NCBI GenBank assembly: GCA_028290165.1
Contig: JAQGKJ010000223.1
Coordinates: 1 to 5,636, forward strand
Reading direction: 5' to 3'
From: Bradyrhizobium sp.
GTDB taxonomy: Bacteria > Pseudomonadota > Alphaproteobacteria > Rhizobiales > Xanthobacteraceae
Length of the DNA stretch: 5,636 bases
Part shown: positions 5,531 through 5,636 of the stretch, piece by piece
How positions within the stretch are numbered: position 1 is the first letter of the stretch
How the letters are laid out: each line of letters begins with the position of its first letter
Notes under the pieces: generated by a model
What the model was told of the DNA's origin: nothing
The model's database searches: none
The model's input: the letters and a program-made list of their open reading frames with translations, nothing else
Made by a program: the position numbers and the translations under genes

Positions 5531-5636
5531 GTGCTTACCAAGCTCTCCATCAGCGCGAAGCTTTTCGCCATCGTTTCCTTCCTGTTTCTGGCAATCGGCA
5601 CCACCGGCGGGCTGGCATTCCTGCAGATGCGCGCGA
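5531..5636 (+). CDS. Methyl-accepting chemotaxis protein, N-terminal part
   Basis: Thirty-five codons are visible before the window ends. The product begins MLTKLSISAKLFAIVSFLFL, then AIGTTGGLAFLQMRA: a short basic N-terminus followed by the first transmembrane helix (about residues 9-30). That is the standard opening of alphaproteobacterial chemoreceptors, which sense ligands in the periplasm and signal to CheA in the cytoplasm. The start is a GTG at 5531; GGAG at 5517-5520 is 10 bp upstream, a little long but acceptable, and no other start is in frame nearby. The diagnostic HAMP and signalling domains lie beyond the edge, so a sensor kinase or a diguanylate cyclase with the same kind of N-terminus is not excluded. 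Confidence 0.65.
   Translation, partial: MLTKLSISAKLFAIVSFLFLAIGTTGGLAFLQMRA

Noticed and set aside
1..5636. CRISPR array, toxin-antitoxin pair, retron or other defence system
   Set aside because: No regularly spaced repeats, no Cas-, reverse transcriptase- or toxin-like proteins were visible in any frame.

Overview
The window looks like a chromosomal segment of an alphaproteobacterium. A Hyphomicrobiales (Bradyrhizobium/Rhodopseudomonas-like) host is my best guess. The reasons are the GC-rich codon use, the style of the cyd proteins, a 'transporter' of the phenol meta-pathway type, the start of a chemotaxis receptor, and a tRNA-Pro(CGG) fragment with encoded CCA. This rests on recognition of families, not on a search.

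Layout. (1) About 1-2743: a cytochrome bd quinol oxidase operon, cydA-cydB-cydX, on the + strand, with cydA cut by the left window edge. cydB and cydX look intact. cydA carries a 5-bp tandem duplication (159-168) that shifts the frame and separates the N-terminal quarter from the rest. As assembled, the large oxidase subunit is therefore broken, although its two partners are preserved. (2) 2744-3265: an unrecognised, strongly coding-like ORF that appears to lack a convincing start and may be a headless gene. (3) 3266-4444: a gene-poor stretch of debris. It holds a frameshifted small minus-strand ORF, short clustered repeats, the 3' half of a tRNA-Pro(CGG) gene, and the C-terminal tail of an IS5-type transposase. 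(4) 4445-5242, minus strand: an exported outer-membrane beta-barrel protein of the Phenol_MetA_deg type. (5) 5243-5530: a divergent intergenic region with small inverted repeats. (6) From 5531: the N-terminus of a methyl-accepting chemotaxis protein, cut by the right edge.

How it fits together. The cyd genes would form a high-affinity, cyanide-tolerant terminal oxidase in the inner membrane, used under low oxygen. The tRNA-Pro 3' half is the kind of scar a tyrosine-recombinase element leaves when it inserts into a tRNA gene. Its orientation places the inserted DNA on the left, the cyd side, and ancestral chromosome on the right. The cyd operon may thus sit at the end of an old, decaying genomic island. 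That is an inference needing the genome context.

I did not find a clearly new biological system. The observations most worth following are the cydA lesion, the tRNA-Pro attachment-site scar with its clustered TGCACGC repeats, and the headless ORF after cydX.
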